From positions 1 to 64,000 of the forward strand of contig JACRMI010000025.1 in the NCBI GenBank assembly GCA_016215025.1: DNA of 64,000 nucleotides, given 5' to 3'. Position numbers and translations under genes: made by a program. Shown here piece by piece: positions 37,441 to 46,817 of this stretch; within the stretch, counting starts at the first letter, position 1; the number at the start of each line of letters is the position of its first letter. The notes under the pieces were generated by a model, which saw nothing but the letters and a program-made list of their open reading frames with translations, was not told the origin of the DNA and did no database searches. This stretch comes from Chloroflexota bacterium. Its GTDB lineage: Bacteria > Chloroflexota > Anaerolineae > UBA4142.

Positions 37441-38688
37441 TCAAAACAAGCGCGCCGATCGTCGTGGTTCATTCAAGGGTAGGACCAATGTAACCGTGGT
37501 GCCTTTGCCTGGCTCGCTGTCGATGGTTAACTTGCCGTGGCAAAGTTCCGCGCGCTCTTTCATGTTGAGGAGACCCAGGTTGCCGCGTTGCGCGTACGCC
37601 TCTTCGACGCTTACCACATCGAACCCGCGTCCGTCGTCGCGCACGCTGAGTGTAAGCGATTCGCTGCTCTTTTTCACGGCAATCGTAACCGTTTCGGCGT
37701 GGGCGTGTTTTTTGGCATTGCCCACCGCCTCTTGAATGATCGAAAACGCAGCGCCTTCGACCTTTGGCTCGAACCGAATCTTGGAAGCGTCGGTGTCGAG
37801 TTGCAATTTCAAATTGGTATCGCCACTTTGCCGTTCGACGTAAATTTGAATGGCGGCGCAAATGCCTTGAGTTTCCAATGCGACCGGACGCAAATCGAAC
37901 AACATGTTGCGAACTTGGTGCAATGCCTGGGTCGAAAGGCGTTCGAGTTCGGCAAGCTCTGCTTCGGCGCGCGCAGGTTCGCGTTCGATGACTTGCTTAA
38001 GAAAGCGCAAGCCCATAATCACCGCAGACAAAAGTTGCGAAGGTCCGTCATGTAATTCACGCGCCAACTCGTGACGAACTTCTTCTTCGACGGCGAGCAA
38101 GCGGTCACGTTCGGCAACCACTTGTTGATACAAGCGCGCATTTTCGATGAGCACGGCGGATTGACCGGCGAAGGCGAGCAACAAGTCTTGATCGTCGGGG
38201 TTGAATTTCTCGCCCGATTTTTTATTGATAATTTCGATGACGCCGATGCAGCGATTTTTGTAGATGAGTGGTGCAGCGACCATCGCCGTCGTGCGGAATT
38301 TGAAATTACGGTCGATGCGATTGAGGAAACGGGGATCGATGGCGGCGTCGTGAACGATCACCGGACGCTTGCGTGAAAATACCCAACCCGCAATGCCTTC
38401 ATCGCTCTTGATACGTTTGTTGCGGAGGACTTTGCCGCTGCCGCCTTGCACGACTTGGAAAACGAGTTCCTTCTGAGCAGGATCGTACAGTAAAAGAGAA
38501 CCGGCGCTGGCGCGCATGACATCGACGGCTGAAGACAGGATTAATGCGAGAAGTCGATTGAGTCCTAGTTCAGACGAAAAAGTCAGAGCAACTTCTTGCA
38601 ACGCTTCGAGCGCGGCTATTCGTTGTTCTAAATTGGAAAGGGTAGTGGCTTTATCTTCTGCGTGTGTACGCGATGAGGCTTTGGGCAT
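37441..38688 (-). CDS. GAF domain sensor histidine kinase (HisKA_3/NarX-like)
   Basis: GAF N-terminus; ELARELHDGPSQLLSAVIMGLRFL (H-box), ALHQVRNMLFDLRP, LSVRDDGRGFD, GNLGLLNMKERAELCHGKLTIDSEPGKGTTVTLVLPL. Confidence 0.94.
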   Translation of the reverse strand: MPKASSRTHAEDKATTLSNLEQRIAALEALQEVALTFSSELGLNRLLALILSSAVDVMRASAGSLLLYDPAQKELVFQVVQGGSGKVLRNKRIKSDEGIAGWVFSRKRPVIVHDAAIDPRFLNRIDRNFKFRTTAMVAAPLIYKNRCIGVIEIINKKSGEKFNPDDQDLLLAFAGQSAVLIENARLYQQVVAERDRLLAVEEEVRHELARELHDGPSQLLSAVIMGLRFLKQVIEREPARAEAELAELERLSTQALHQVRNMLFDLRPVALETQGICAAIQIYVERQSGDTNLKLQLDTDASKIRFEPKVEGAAFSIIQEAVGNAKKHAHAETVTIAVKKSSESLTLSVRDDGRGFDVVSVEEAYAQRGNLGLLNMKERAELCHGKLTIDSEPGKGTTVTLVLPLNEPRRSARLF

Positions 38689-38691
38689 AGA

Positions 38692-40374
38692 TTACAAAGT
38701 TGCAGTGAGCGGCGGACGCGGTCGGGGCGCCAAACGCTGCCGAATGTTGGCGATTTGCTCGCGAGCGGCTTCTTCGCCACGTTTGATAATCTCGCCGTAC
38801 TTGTCATATTCCATCGTACCGTATCGTTCAATGTCGGGTTGAATCAAAACATCCACGGCGCCCATGCGCGATTTGATGATTTCGCTTTCCATGATTTCCA
38901 TCGCGCCCATCAAGATGCCGACCACATTCGGCAGCTTGCCCTCGCGTTTCAATTCACGACGATGCAGGCGCTCTTCCAACCCAGGAATAACATTGCTGGC
39001 CAGAATGATGCTGATACCTTTATCGACCAGCAGTTGAGTGGGCACCGGATTGACCGAACCCCCATCGATCAAATAGCGTCCGGCGACGTGGGCAGGTTCG
39101 AGAATGCCGATGACGCTCATGCTGGCGCGCATCGCTTCCGCGACCGGACCGCGATCAAAAACGATTTCTTCGCCGGAGACCAAATCGGTGGCGACAATAT
39201 ACAACGGGATGGATAATTGATCAAACGATTTATTCTTGACCCACTTGCGCAAATAGTTCAAGACCATGTCGCCTTTGATGAGACCCGAACGCGGCGGAAG
39301 CCGAAAATCCCAATAACGAAAACCGGTGAGAAAACTGTATTGCCGTTGAACGCCAGCCGAAAATTGAATCATCTCGTCGACGGTTCGCCCGGCGGCATAC
39401 ATTGCGCCAAAAATTGCGCCTGCGCTCGTGCCCGCGATCATGTCGATGGGAATGCTTTCTTCTTCGAGAACGCGAAGCACGCCGATGTGGGCCATCCCGC
39501 GTGCGTTACCGCTTGACAACGCGATCCCGACAAGGCGTTGACAGATGCGACGGGCGGTGCGACGTAGCGCGGCATCATTATCTTCAGTGCGCCAGAATCC
39601 TTTCGACATGGTCGTGCGAAGCCAGTTCGGTTCTTTGCCGCCGATTTGCAACGTGATGTCTGCCAGTTCCATCGCTTTGAGGGTCAGTGGAGTTTCGTAG
39701 GGTGCGACAGACAAGAATACCCAGTAGTATTGCTCGACCAATTTACTCAAGCGATTGGCGAGTCCTTCGGGATCAAGAATGTTGTCGCCACGCACGAGGC
39801 GAACATGCGCGAGCTGTAAGGTGATGGGATCAAGTGTTGTATTTGCCAAGCCGCCCAAATCGAGAATATAAACATCTTCGCCGGTGACTTGGGCGAGATG
39901 ACGTGCTAACGTGGGGGCAGCAGTCCCTAGAATGGTTACGATGTTGAATTCATCGCGCACCGTCGCGGCGGTGTTCGAGCGCACAAGACGGCGTCCCAAT
40001 TCCTGGGTCATCAAGACGGCGATTTGGGGATGCGTCTCTAAGAGTTCGTCGAGGTCATTCTTGCGGAGGACAAGCAAATCAGCGTCGATAACGACGCGCG
40101 CGGTAGCCGAGCGGCGATCACCGAGCAGAACAGCCATTTCGCCAAAAAAATTACCGGGACCGAGATAATTAAAGATTTTTTCCTGGCTTGCTTTTTCCGA
40201 TACAATCTTGATCTGCCCACTTTCGATCAAGTACATGCAATCGCCAGGTTCATCTTCCAAAAAGACGGCAGCGCCTTTGTGATAATGCTCGCGCTGCAAG
40301 CGACGCGAAATTGCCTCGAGAACGTTATCGTCGAGGTCAGAAAAGAAGGGAATTGTACGTAGGTTGTGCTTCAT
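38692..40374 (-). CDS. Cyclic nucleotide-binding domain + patatin-like phospholipase
   Basis: CAP-type N-terminus (GDCMYLIESGQIKIVSEKAS...GPGNFFGEMAVLLGDRRSATARV); patatin GNARGMAHIGVLRVLEEESIPIDMIAGTSAGAIFGAMYAAG and RYLIDGGSVNPVP (Ser/Asp dyad). Confidence 0.93.
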   Translation of the reverse strand: MKHNLRTIPFFSDLDDNVLEAISRRLQREHYHKGAAVFLEDEPGDCMYLIESGQIKIVSEKASQEKIFNYLGPGNFFGEMAVLLGDRRSATARVVIDADLLVLRKNDLDELLETHPQIAVLMTQELGRRLVRSNTAATVRDEFNIVTILGTAAPTLARHLAQVTGEDVYILDLGGLANTTLDPITLQLAHVRLVRGDNILDPEGLANRLSKLVEQYYWVFLSVAPYETPLTLKAMELADITLQIGGKEPNWLRTTMSKGFWRTEDNDAALRRTARRICQRLVGIALSSGNARGMAHIGVLRVLEEESIPIDMIAGTSAGAIFGAMYAAGRTVDEMIQFSAGVQRQYSFLTGFRYWDFRLPPRSGLIKGDMVLNYLRKWVKNKSFDQLSIPLYIVATDLVSGEEIVFDRGPVAEAMRASMSVIGILEPAHVAGRYLIDGGSVNPVPTQLLVDKGISIILASNVIPGLEERLHRRELKREGKLPNVVGILMGAMEIMESEIIKSRMGAVDVLIQPDIERYGTMEYDKYGEIIKRGEEAAREQIANIRQRLAPRPRPPLTATL

Positions 40375-40383
40375 TCCAGAAAA

Positions 40384-43300
40384 CTATCCGCCTTGTCCGG
40401 CAGGGTTCAAACGGGGTAAACCGTCAAGTTCAGCGCGAGCGCGCTGTTGTTCAACTTTGGCACCGAGTCGATCAAAAGTAACCAGCGCTTGTTCTAACGT
40501 CGTGCGCGCTAGCGCCAAGTTGCCTTGATCGCGGTAAAGGATTGCCAATTGATATTGGGATTTGGCAAGTTCAAACTGACTTTTGAGGGCGGTCAAAATA
40601 CTGAGACTGCGCTCGATGCAGTCCATCGCTTTGGGCAAGTCATGCTGATGCTGGGCGATATTCGCTAATGTGCGCAAGCCCTTGCTTTCGATGAGCTTTC
40701 TGCCGATTTCACTTGCCAGCGATTTGGCTTGATCGGCAAAAGTCTGCGCCGTGTCGAGTTGTCCTAGACCCAGATAAGCTTCGGCGAGGTGCCATTGCGC
40801 TTCGGCAATGCGTTCCTTAGACCCCATATCGGTCGCAATACTAATGGAACGCTTTAAATCACGGATGGCTCGATCAAATTCCTTTTGTAGGATTTTGACG
40901 TGCGCCAAGTTGATGAGCGCAAAGCACGTGATATTTCCGTGCTTGATTTTTTCGCCGGTGGCAAGCGCATGTTCGCCATAGTTTATGGCTTTGGAAAAAT
41001 CGCCGCGTTCGCTATACAACTCACAGAGGTTTGTATTATTGCGCGCGATGCCTTCAATATCGCCTATTTTTTGCCTAATGTCAAGTGAGCGCTCTAGATG
41101 CTCAAGTGCCTGGTCCCATTGCCCTTGTTCCCATTCGATGACGGCCATGTTGTTGTACGAGTTGCTGACGCCTTGCTGGTCACCGATACGTTCACGCAGC
41201 TTGAGACCTTTTTCCGCATATGCCGTAGCGCGCGCCCAATCGCCTTTGCGATTGAATTGCGCAACGAGACGATTATAGACGGATGCCATCTCGTTGTAAT
41301 GTTCAGTGCCTTCGACGATCTGCAACGTGCGCATCGCCCAATCGTAGGCGCGATCAAATTCCCCGCGTCGATACTCGACCCAGCCTATGTCGTTGTAGGT
41401 TCGCACATGCTCCGCTGATTTAGGATCGGGATCTTGCTCTAGTTCTTTGAGTGCATTTTCCAGCCAACGTAACGCTTCAATGTAATCACCGCGACGCTCA
41501 CATACGCGTCCGATGCAGCGCATGATTTCTGCATTCTTGCGGCAAGTCTCTAGCGATTTGCCTGTGGACCGAACGATTTCTAATGCGATCAGGTATGAAG
41601 TCGTTGCGCCTGGGTAATCGCCGGTAAAGGTCTGCACTGAGCCAAGCCCGGTGTACACATCGATCTTTTGTTGCAAAGTGGGATTAGTCTTCGTGAGAAA
41701 ACTTGCTGCCTGTTGATAATGGTGTAAGGCTTGCTCGTTCGCGAATTGATCGGAGGCATGTTGTCCAGCTCTAATCAGATAGGGCAGAGCATGTTCCCAA
41801 TCCTTGCTTTCCGCATAGTGGAATGCCAACGCTTCAATGTGTTCATCGATCCTATCGCGGAACAGCGCTTCAATGGCGTTAGCAATTTTTTGATGTAAAT
41901 ATTCCCGGCGGCGGACCAGCAAACTGTTGTAGACGGTTTCTTGGATTAGGATGTTGGTAAAACGATATTCCGGATAACTGCCGTCACTAACCCGATTCAC
42001 CAACTGGCGCTCCTGGAGTTCTTGCATATCATCTTGCAAGCTTCGGGCATTTTCAATGACGTTGTTTAAGAGCCGATACGAAAAATCGCGACCAATCACG
42101 GCAGCGCATTGAAGAGCTTGGCGTCCACCTTCCCCCAGGTGGTCGACGCGCGTCATAATCAAACCTTGAAGTGTCGTCGGGACTTGGAGTTCGTCGAGAT
42201 TGGCATCGGGCAGAACTTGCCATCGGTCGGCATTCCGTCGAATAATACCGTGATCGATGAGCATTCGAATAATTTCTTCCAAGTAGAAGGGGTTGCCTTC
42301 AGCACGCTGTAAGATCAATTGATTCAGCGTTTCGGGCAATTCATGAATCGTTAACAGCAGATCGACCAAAGCAAAACTATCAGCCTGAGAAAGTGGTGCA
42401 AGCGGAATGTAAGTAAAGTTTTCTCCATACATCTCGTTGCCAAGTTTTCGAATCTGAGTCTCGGCGCTTCCGTCACCCGGACGTGAATTGCAATAAACTA
42501 TCAGGGGTACATTTTCGACGGTTGGCAACAAGAATTTCAGCAACTCTAATGATACATTATCGATCCAGTGAATGTCTTCAAAGATGAGAACGAGCGGTTT
42601 CTCCTGTGCTTGAGCGGTGAGTAATTCACGGATGGCGATAAACGTTTGCTGTTGCAATTGCGGAGGTGCCAAGTGACGAATCCGTGCCACCATTTCTTTG
42701 TCGAAAATTCGAATGGAGAAAAGGTGCTCGATGTAGGGCAATACTCGGGCAGCATCGACGGATGGCAACAGGTTCTCGATGTAGCGTTCGATTTTCTCTC
42801 TCGCGATTTCTTCGGAATCGTTGTCCGCTAATTGAAAAAGCCCGCGCAAAATATCGAGAAAGACACCGTAAGCTGATTGACCGTATGAAAGGCATGTGCC
42901 CTCTAATACCGTGGTCCACTTGTTGGCAAGATAACCTTTGAGTTCACTGCTGAGACGGGACTTGCCAATGCCGGCGTTGCCAGTCACCAAAACAATCTGC
43001 CCCCGGCGGTGAGTGGTCAGTTCGTCAATCACCATGCGGACTTGAGCGAATTCCTCCGCGCGCCCGACCATCGGAGCGGCAAGTCCAGGAATACCGCGAA
43101 CTCGCCCGGCAACCTGGCGCAAGGTGAGTGCTTCAAAAATCTCGACCGGCTCAATCCGATTCTTGACGCGGATCGAACCCAACTCGCGAAACTCAAAGAG
43201 AGGTTTAGTCGCTTCGTACACTGAACGACTGACGAGAACCGAACCTGGCTCGGCAACACTTTGCAAACGCGAGGCTACATTCACTGTGTCGCCCAGCGCA

Positions 43301-43932
43301 GTGTACTCCATTCGCAGGTCAGACCCAATGCTGCCAACAACAACCGTCCCTGTATGCAGTCCAATTCGAACCCGGAGAGAAATTCCCAAACGTGGTTCAA
43401 GGTCGGCATTGATGCGCTTGAGAGCATCTTGCATTCCCAACGCGGCGCGGATCGCACGCGCCGGATCGTCTTCGTGCGCAATCGGTGCACCGAAGAGTGC
43501 CATGATGCCATCGCCCATCACTTTGTCGATGGTGCCTTCGTGTTTGTAGATTTCTTCGGTGAAGGCTTTGAGGGTGTTATCGATAAATTCGTAGACTTGT
43601 TCGGGGTCGAGTTTTTCGGAGATGGCGGTAAAGCCGCTGATATCGGAGAAAAGTACAGTCACATTGCGGCGTTCACCTTCGATCTGCTTGCCGACGCTTG
43701 AGATTTTTTGGGCAAGCGCGTCGGGCATGGCAATTGGCTGACGTCCTTCAGAACTGGGGGAATGCTCCGAAGTTGTGGCTAGCTTGGCTCCGCAATTTCC
43801 ACAAAACTTGAAATTGACTGGAGAACGAAAGCCGCAATTAGTACACGTTCGAGTCAACGGAGCGGTGCATTGACTGCAACTTGGCGCTCCAAGTGGATTC
43901 TCACTGCCGCACTGAGGACACTGTATCGTCAT
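40384..43932 (-). CDS. Class III adenylate/guanylate cyclase + AAA ATPase + TPR protein, N-terminal zinc ribbons
   Basis: IQCPQCGSENPLGAPSCSQCTAPLTRTCTNCGFRSPVNFKFCGNCGAKL; VTVLFSDISGFTAISEKLD, IDKVMGDGIMALFGAP, MEYTALGDTVNVASRLQ; LVTGNAGIGKSRLSSEL; many C-terminal TPRs. Confidence 0.94.
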   Translation of the reverse strand: MTIQCPQCGSENPLGAPSCSQCTAPLTRTCTNCGFRSPVNFKFCGNCGAKLATTSEHSPSSEGRQPIAMPDALAQKISSVGKQIEGERRNVTVLFSDISGFTAISEKLDPEQVYEFIDNTLKAFTEEIYKHEGTIDKVMGDGIMALFGAPIAHEDDPARAIRAALGMQDALKRINADLEPRLGISLRVRIGLHTGTVVVGSIGSDLRMEYTALGDTVNVASRLQSVAEPGSVLVSRSVYEATKPLFEFRELGSIRVKNRIEPVEIFEALTLRQVAGRVRGIPGLAAPMVGRAEEFAQVRMVIDELTTHRRGQIVLVTGNAGIGKSRLSSELKGYLANKWTTVLEGTCLSYGQSAYGVFLDILRGLFQLADNDSEEIAREKIERYIENLLPSVDAARVLPYIEHLFSIRIFDKEMVARIRHLAPPQLQQQTFIAIRELLTAQAQEKPLVLIFEDIHWIDNVSLELLKFLLPTVENVPLIVYCNSRPGDGSAETQIRKLGNEMYGENFTYIPLAPLSQADSFALVDLLLTIHELPETLNQLILQRAEGNPFYLEEIIRMLIDHGIIRRNADRWQVLPDANLDELQVPTTLQGLIMTRVDHLGEGGRQALQCAAVIGRDFSYRLLNNVIENARSLQDDMQELQERQLVNRVSDGSYPEYRFTNILIQETVYNSLLVRRREYLHQKIANAIEALFRDRIDEHIEALAFHYAESKDWEHALPYLIRAGQHASDQFANEQALHHYQQAASFLTKTNPTLQQKIDVYTGLGSVQTFTGDYPGATTSYLIALEIVRSTGKSLETCRKNAEIMRCIGRVCERRGDYIEALRWLENALKELEQDPDPKSAEHVRTYNDIGWVEYRRGEFDRAYDWAMRTLQIVEGTEHYNEMASVYNRLVAQFNRKGDWARATAYAEKGLKLRERIGDQQGVSNSYNNMAVIEWEQGQWDQALEHLERSLDIRQKIGDIEGIARNNTNLCELYSERGDFSKAINYGEHALATGEKIKHGNITCFALINLAHVKILQKEFDRAIRDLKRSISIATDMGSKERIAEAQWHLAEAYLGLGQLDTAQTFADQAKSLASEIGRKLIESKGLRTLANIAQHQHDLPKAMDCIERSLSILTALKSQFELAKSQYQLAILYRDQGNLALARTTLEQALVTFDRLGAKVEQQRARAELDGLPRLNPAGQGG

Positions 43933-44002
43933 CGCTTCTTTGGGATTTGGTAGGGAGTCTCTGACATTATACTCTACAATACAATCGCGGCAAATAGGAA
44001 AA

Positions 44003-44033
44003 AAGGCAACTCGTTATAGAGCGAGTTGCCTTT
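44003..44033 (-). terminator. Rho-independent terminator downstream of the small secreted protein gene
   Basis: Minus strand AAAGGCAACTCGCTCTATAACGAGTTGCCTTTTTT. Confidence 0.85.
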
Positions 44034-44053
44034 CACTTTCCGCTTGAACTCGA

Positions 44054-44443
44054 TCAGCGAACAAAAAACACAAATACCACGAGTTTGCCGTTGTTCTTTC
44101 TAGTCTGCACTTCTTTACCGTAGGATGCGGTAATGGTCGGCGTACTGGCTTTGCTGCCATCCACCCATACGGTCATCAAATGGTCAACAGGACCTTCTTT
44201 GACGTTGGTGATGAGGTGTGGTGCTGGTGAGGGAGTCTTGCATTTGCCAGCCTTTTGATCGCCGTACTTGGCATCATCTGGCACAACAACCTTGATGGCG
44301 GACGGTTGTGCGGCGTCCACGAGCAGCCAAGTGCCATTCACGCAAAGCGCTGGATCGTCAAAATCCATCCCCGCTGAGACGATCGGAATGGCGAACATCA
44401 ACAGTGCGACGGCTAGGGCGGAAACGAAAAGCATCTTTTTCAT
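44054..44443 (-). CDS. Small secreted protein, unknown function (riboswitch-controlled?)
   Basis: Signal peptide MKKMLFVSALAVALLMFAIPIVSAG; RBS-like agagagg upstream; discrete terminator and promoter. Confidence 0.8.
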   Translation of the reverse strand: MKKMLFVSALAVALLMFAIPIVSAGMDFDDPALCVNGTWLLVDAAQPSAIKVVVPDDAKYGDQKAGKCKTPSPAPHLITNVKEGPVDHLMTVWVDGSKASTPTITASYGKEVQTRKNNGKLVVFVFFVR

Positions 44444-44560
44444 CTCGACCTCTCTTTTCCCTTGAGGGAATCCGGAATGCCAAGCCTGAAAATTCCTGGG
44501 CAGAAATCAAATGCCTGTCGTTACCGCTTGACGGAACAGACAGGCTTGGAATCATCTATT

Positions 44561-44648
44561 CCTTCGGCGGCTGGGCGATCGTGGCACATCAGTGCTTTAG
44601 ACCCTTAGCTTTGCGTCCCTTTTTTTCAAAAGGTTTGCCTTTATCGTT
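44561..44648 (-). ncRNA. Cyclic di-GMP-I (GEMM) riboswitch aptamer-like leader
   Basis: Minus strand cgataaaGGCAAACCttttgaaaaaaaGGGACGCAAAGCtaaggGTCTAAAgcactgatgtgccacgatcgcccaGCCGCCGAaggaa: contains the hallmark GGCAAACC, GGGACGCAAAGC and terminal GCC(G)CCGA elements in order. Confidence 0.82.
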
Positions 44649-44673
44649 TGTAATAGCTTTGATTTCTGACCTA

Positions 44674-44702
44674 ATAATACAATCCCCAGACGTAACCAGC
44701 AA
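44674..44702 (-). promoter_or_regulatory. Putative sigma70 promoter for the riboswitch transcript (TTGCTG-17-TATTAT)
   Basis: Minus strand ttgctg gttacgtctggggattg tattat, ~26 nt before the aptamer. Confidence 0.65.
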
Positions 44703-44718
44703 TAGGACTCTGGTACTT

Positions 44719-45564
44719 TTAGGTGATAGACTTGAGCAGTCTCACGGATTGGCATGTTGGACAGAAATGCGTACCACGTTGACCAACAACGGTTTTTTCT
44801 ATCACCGTGCCACAGCGGCGACAGGGACGTTCTTCCTGATCGAACACGCGCAAGCTCTCGACAAATCTGCCGCTCATTCCATTGACCCGTTTATACATCA
44901 CGTCGATACTTGTCCCGCCTACAGCAATAGCTCCGGTCAAGACTTTGCGAATCGCCCGATATAATCGCGCGCGTTCGTCTTGCGTCAACGATTCGGCTCG
45001 TCGCAGCGGATGCAAGCGCGCGTACCATAAGGATTCGTCGGCATAGATGTTACCGATACCGGCGATAAAGGTTTGATTCAGCAATAATGGTTTCAAGTTT
45101 CCGCGCCGTGTTTCAAACAAGCGATGAAATTCTCGCAGTGAAATATCCAAAGGTTCGGGTCCCAATTTGCCGACGACTTGATCCGGATCATCCACCAACC
45201 ACATGCGCCCGAACTTGCGTGGGTCGCGAAAGCGCAGTTCTAGCCCATTGTCGAGTTGAAAGCAAACGTGCATGTGTTTGTCACGCCGGATTCTTTGCTC
45301 GTCGATGCAAAACCCGCCGGTCATACGAAGGTGAACCAACAAGTATTTCCGATCCTTACTTTTCGAGTGCAGATGAAATACCAAATGCTTCCCACGACGT
45401 GTTAATGCAGTGATTTTGTAACCGCGAATTTGTTTTACGAACGCTGTGGCGCTCGGTATGGCAACCGTACGCTTCCATCGAACGGTTGCGCCAGTGATTG
45501 TGCGTCCAAGCAAATGTGGTCGCAAATCGCGGACTGCGGTTTCGACTTCAGGAAGTTCAGGCAT
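44719..45564 (-). CDS. mutM: Formamidopyrimidine-DNA glycosylase
   Basis: MPELPEVETAVRDLRPHLLGRTI, FIAGIGNIYADESLWYARLHPLR, zinc finger CRRCGTVIEKTVVGQRGTHFCPTCQ. Confidence 0.96.
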   Translation of the reverse strand: MPELPEVETAVRDLRPHLLGRTITGATVRWKRTVAIPSATAFVKQIRGYKITALTRRGKHLVFHLHSKSKDRKYLLVHLRMTGGFCIDEQRIRRDKHMHVCFQLDNGLELRFRDPRKFGRMWLVDDPDQVVGKLGPEPLDISLREFHRLFETRRGNLKPLLLNQTFIAGIGNIYADESLWYARLHPLRRAESLTQDERARLYRAIRKVLTGAIAVGGTSIDVMYKRVNGMSGRFVESLRVFDQEERPCRRCGTVIEKTVVGQRGTHFCPTCQSVRLLKSIT

Positions 45565-46744
45565 CGGTTTTCTCTTTATTCATGTCGAATAATTTCCCAA
45601 AATTATGTCCAGGCGTAATATCGCCCATGATCACCGGATGCTGCGCGCCAGTACAGCTCGGCAAATTGCCGGGGCGACTATGAATCGTTTCGTATGCCAT
45701 GACCGCAAACAGCACTGCTTCCTTTGCGTCCGGCGTAAGCCCGAGTGCATCGTGTTGATAAACTTTTGTCGGCGAAACACGCGCGCGGATCATTTCCACA
45801 AGCGTCGGATTTTTCGCGCCGCCTCCGGCGAGATAAATTTCATCGATTGGCGAGGGCGAAAAATCACGATACGCCCGCGCGATGGATTCAGCCGTGAAGG
45901 CTGTCGCCGTTGCAACGAGGTCTGCGCCGGTCAATGTAAGTGCTTGGCCGCGTTTCCACAACTCTGCGCCAAACTGCGTGCCGAACAATTCACGCCCCGT
46001 TGTTTTGGGCGGAAGCATATGCAAGTACGGCTGCTCCATCAATTCGTCGAGCAATTTTTCATTCACGCGACCACTTGCGGCAAGTTTTCCATCGCGGTCA
46101 AATGTCAATGTGCCATCGGTTGCACGTCCGGCACAATAATCGATGAGCATATTGCCAGGTCCCGTGTCAAACGCAATCGCTTGTTCAGTCGATGAAAGCG
46201 GCGGCAAAAATGTTACGTTGCCAATGCCGCCGATGTTTTGAATTGCGCGCAACTTGGTCGCATGTCGAAAAAACAACCAATCGAGAAAACTTACGAGCGG
46301 CGCGCCATGACCACCGGCAGCAACATCGCGCGCGCGCAGGTTGCTGATCGTCGTAATGCCCGTTCGCTCTGCAATGACTGCGGCTTCGCCGATTTGCATC
46401 GTCGCGCCAACCTTTTCCTTTATCGGCGGCTCGTGCCACACCGTTTGCCCATGCGACCCGATGAGCGCCACGTCAGCCAGTTTGAGATTGGCGGCGGCGA
46501 TGACGGCAAGCGCAGCGTTCGCAAATGCCTCGCCGATATCGGCATTCAAACGGCAGAGCTGGTCCACCGAACTCGATTCGGGTCGAAATGCGGCAAAGAT
46601 TCTTTCGCGCAATTCGCTTGAATGCGGCATGGTGATATGCTTGAGCAATTTCCATTCCAAACGCGGTGGCTCGCCGTTCAATTCGACAACGGCCGCATCA
46701 ATCCCATCTGCGGATGTGCCTGAAATCAATCCGACAACAATCAT
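45557..46744 (-). CDS. anmK: Anhydro-N-acetylmuramic acid kinase
   Basis: VVGLISGTSADGIDAAVVEL, IGSHGQTVWHEPP, FDTGPGNMLIDYC, EIYLAGGGAKNPTLVEMIRARV. Confidence 0.95.
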   Translation of the reverse strand: MIVVGLISGTSADGIDAAVVELNGEPPRLEWKLLKHITMPHSSELRERIFAAFRPESSSVDQLCRLNADIGEAFANAALAVIAAANLKLADVALIGSHGQTVWHEPPIKEKVGATMQIGEAAVIAERTGITTISNLRARDVAAGGHGAPLVSFLDWLFFRHATKLRAIQNIGGIGNVTFLPPLSSTEQAIAFDTGPGNMLIDYCAGRATDGTLTFDRDGKLAASGRVNEKLLDELMEQPYLHMLPPKTTGRELFGTQFGAELWKRGQALTLTGADLVATATAFTAESIARAYRDFSPSPIDEIYLAGGGAKNPTLVEMIRARVSPTKVYQHDALGLTPDAKEAVLFAVMAYETIHSRPGNLPSCTGAQHPVIMGDITPGHNFGKLFDMNKEKTDA

Positions 46745-46817
46745 TGTTTCTCCAAAGAGTTACGCGTGATGAGTGACGGGTGTCATGCTGAGCGAAGTTG
46801 AAGCATCTCGTCACTGG

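Noticed and set aside
38692-43932. Calling the cyclase-patatin pair a bona fide CBASS/Pycsar system
   Set aside because: Cyclase is a class III AAA/TPR type and the patatin resembles widespread NTE-like cNMP-patatins; no CD-NTase, TIR or ancillary CBASS genes are present. Kept only as a hypothesis.
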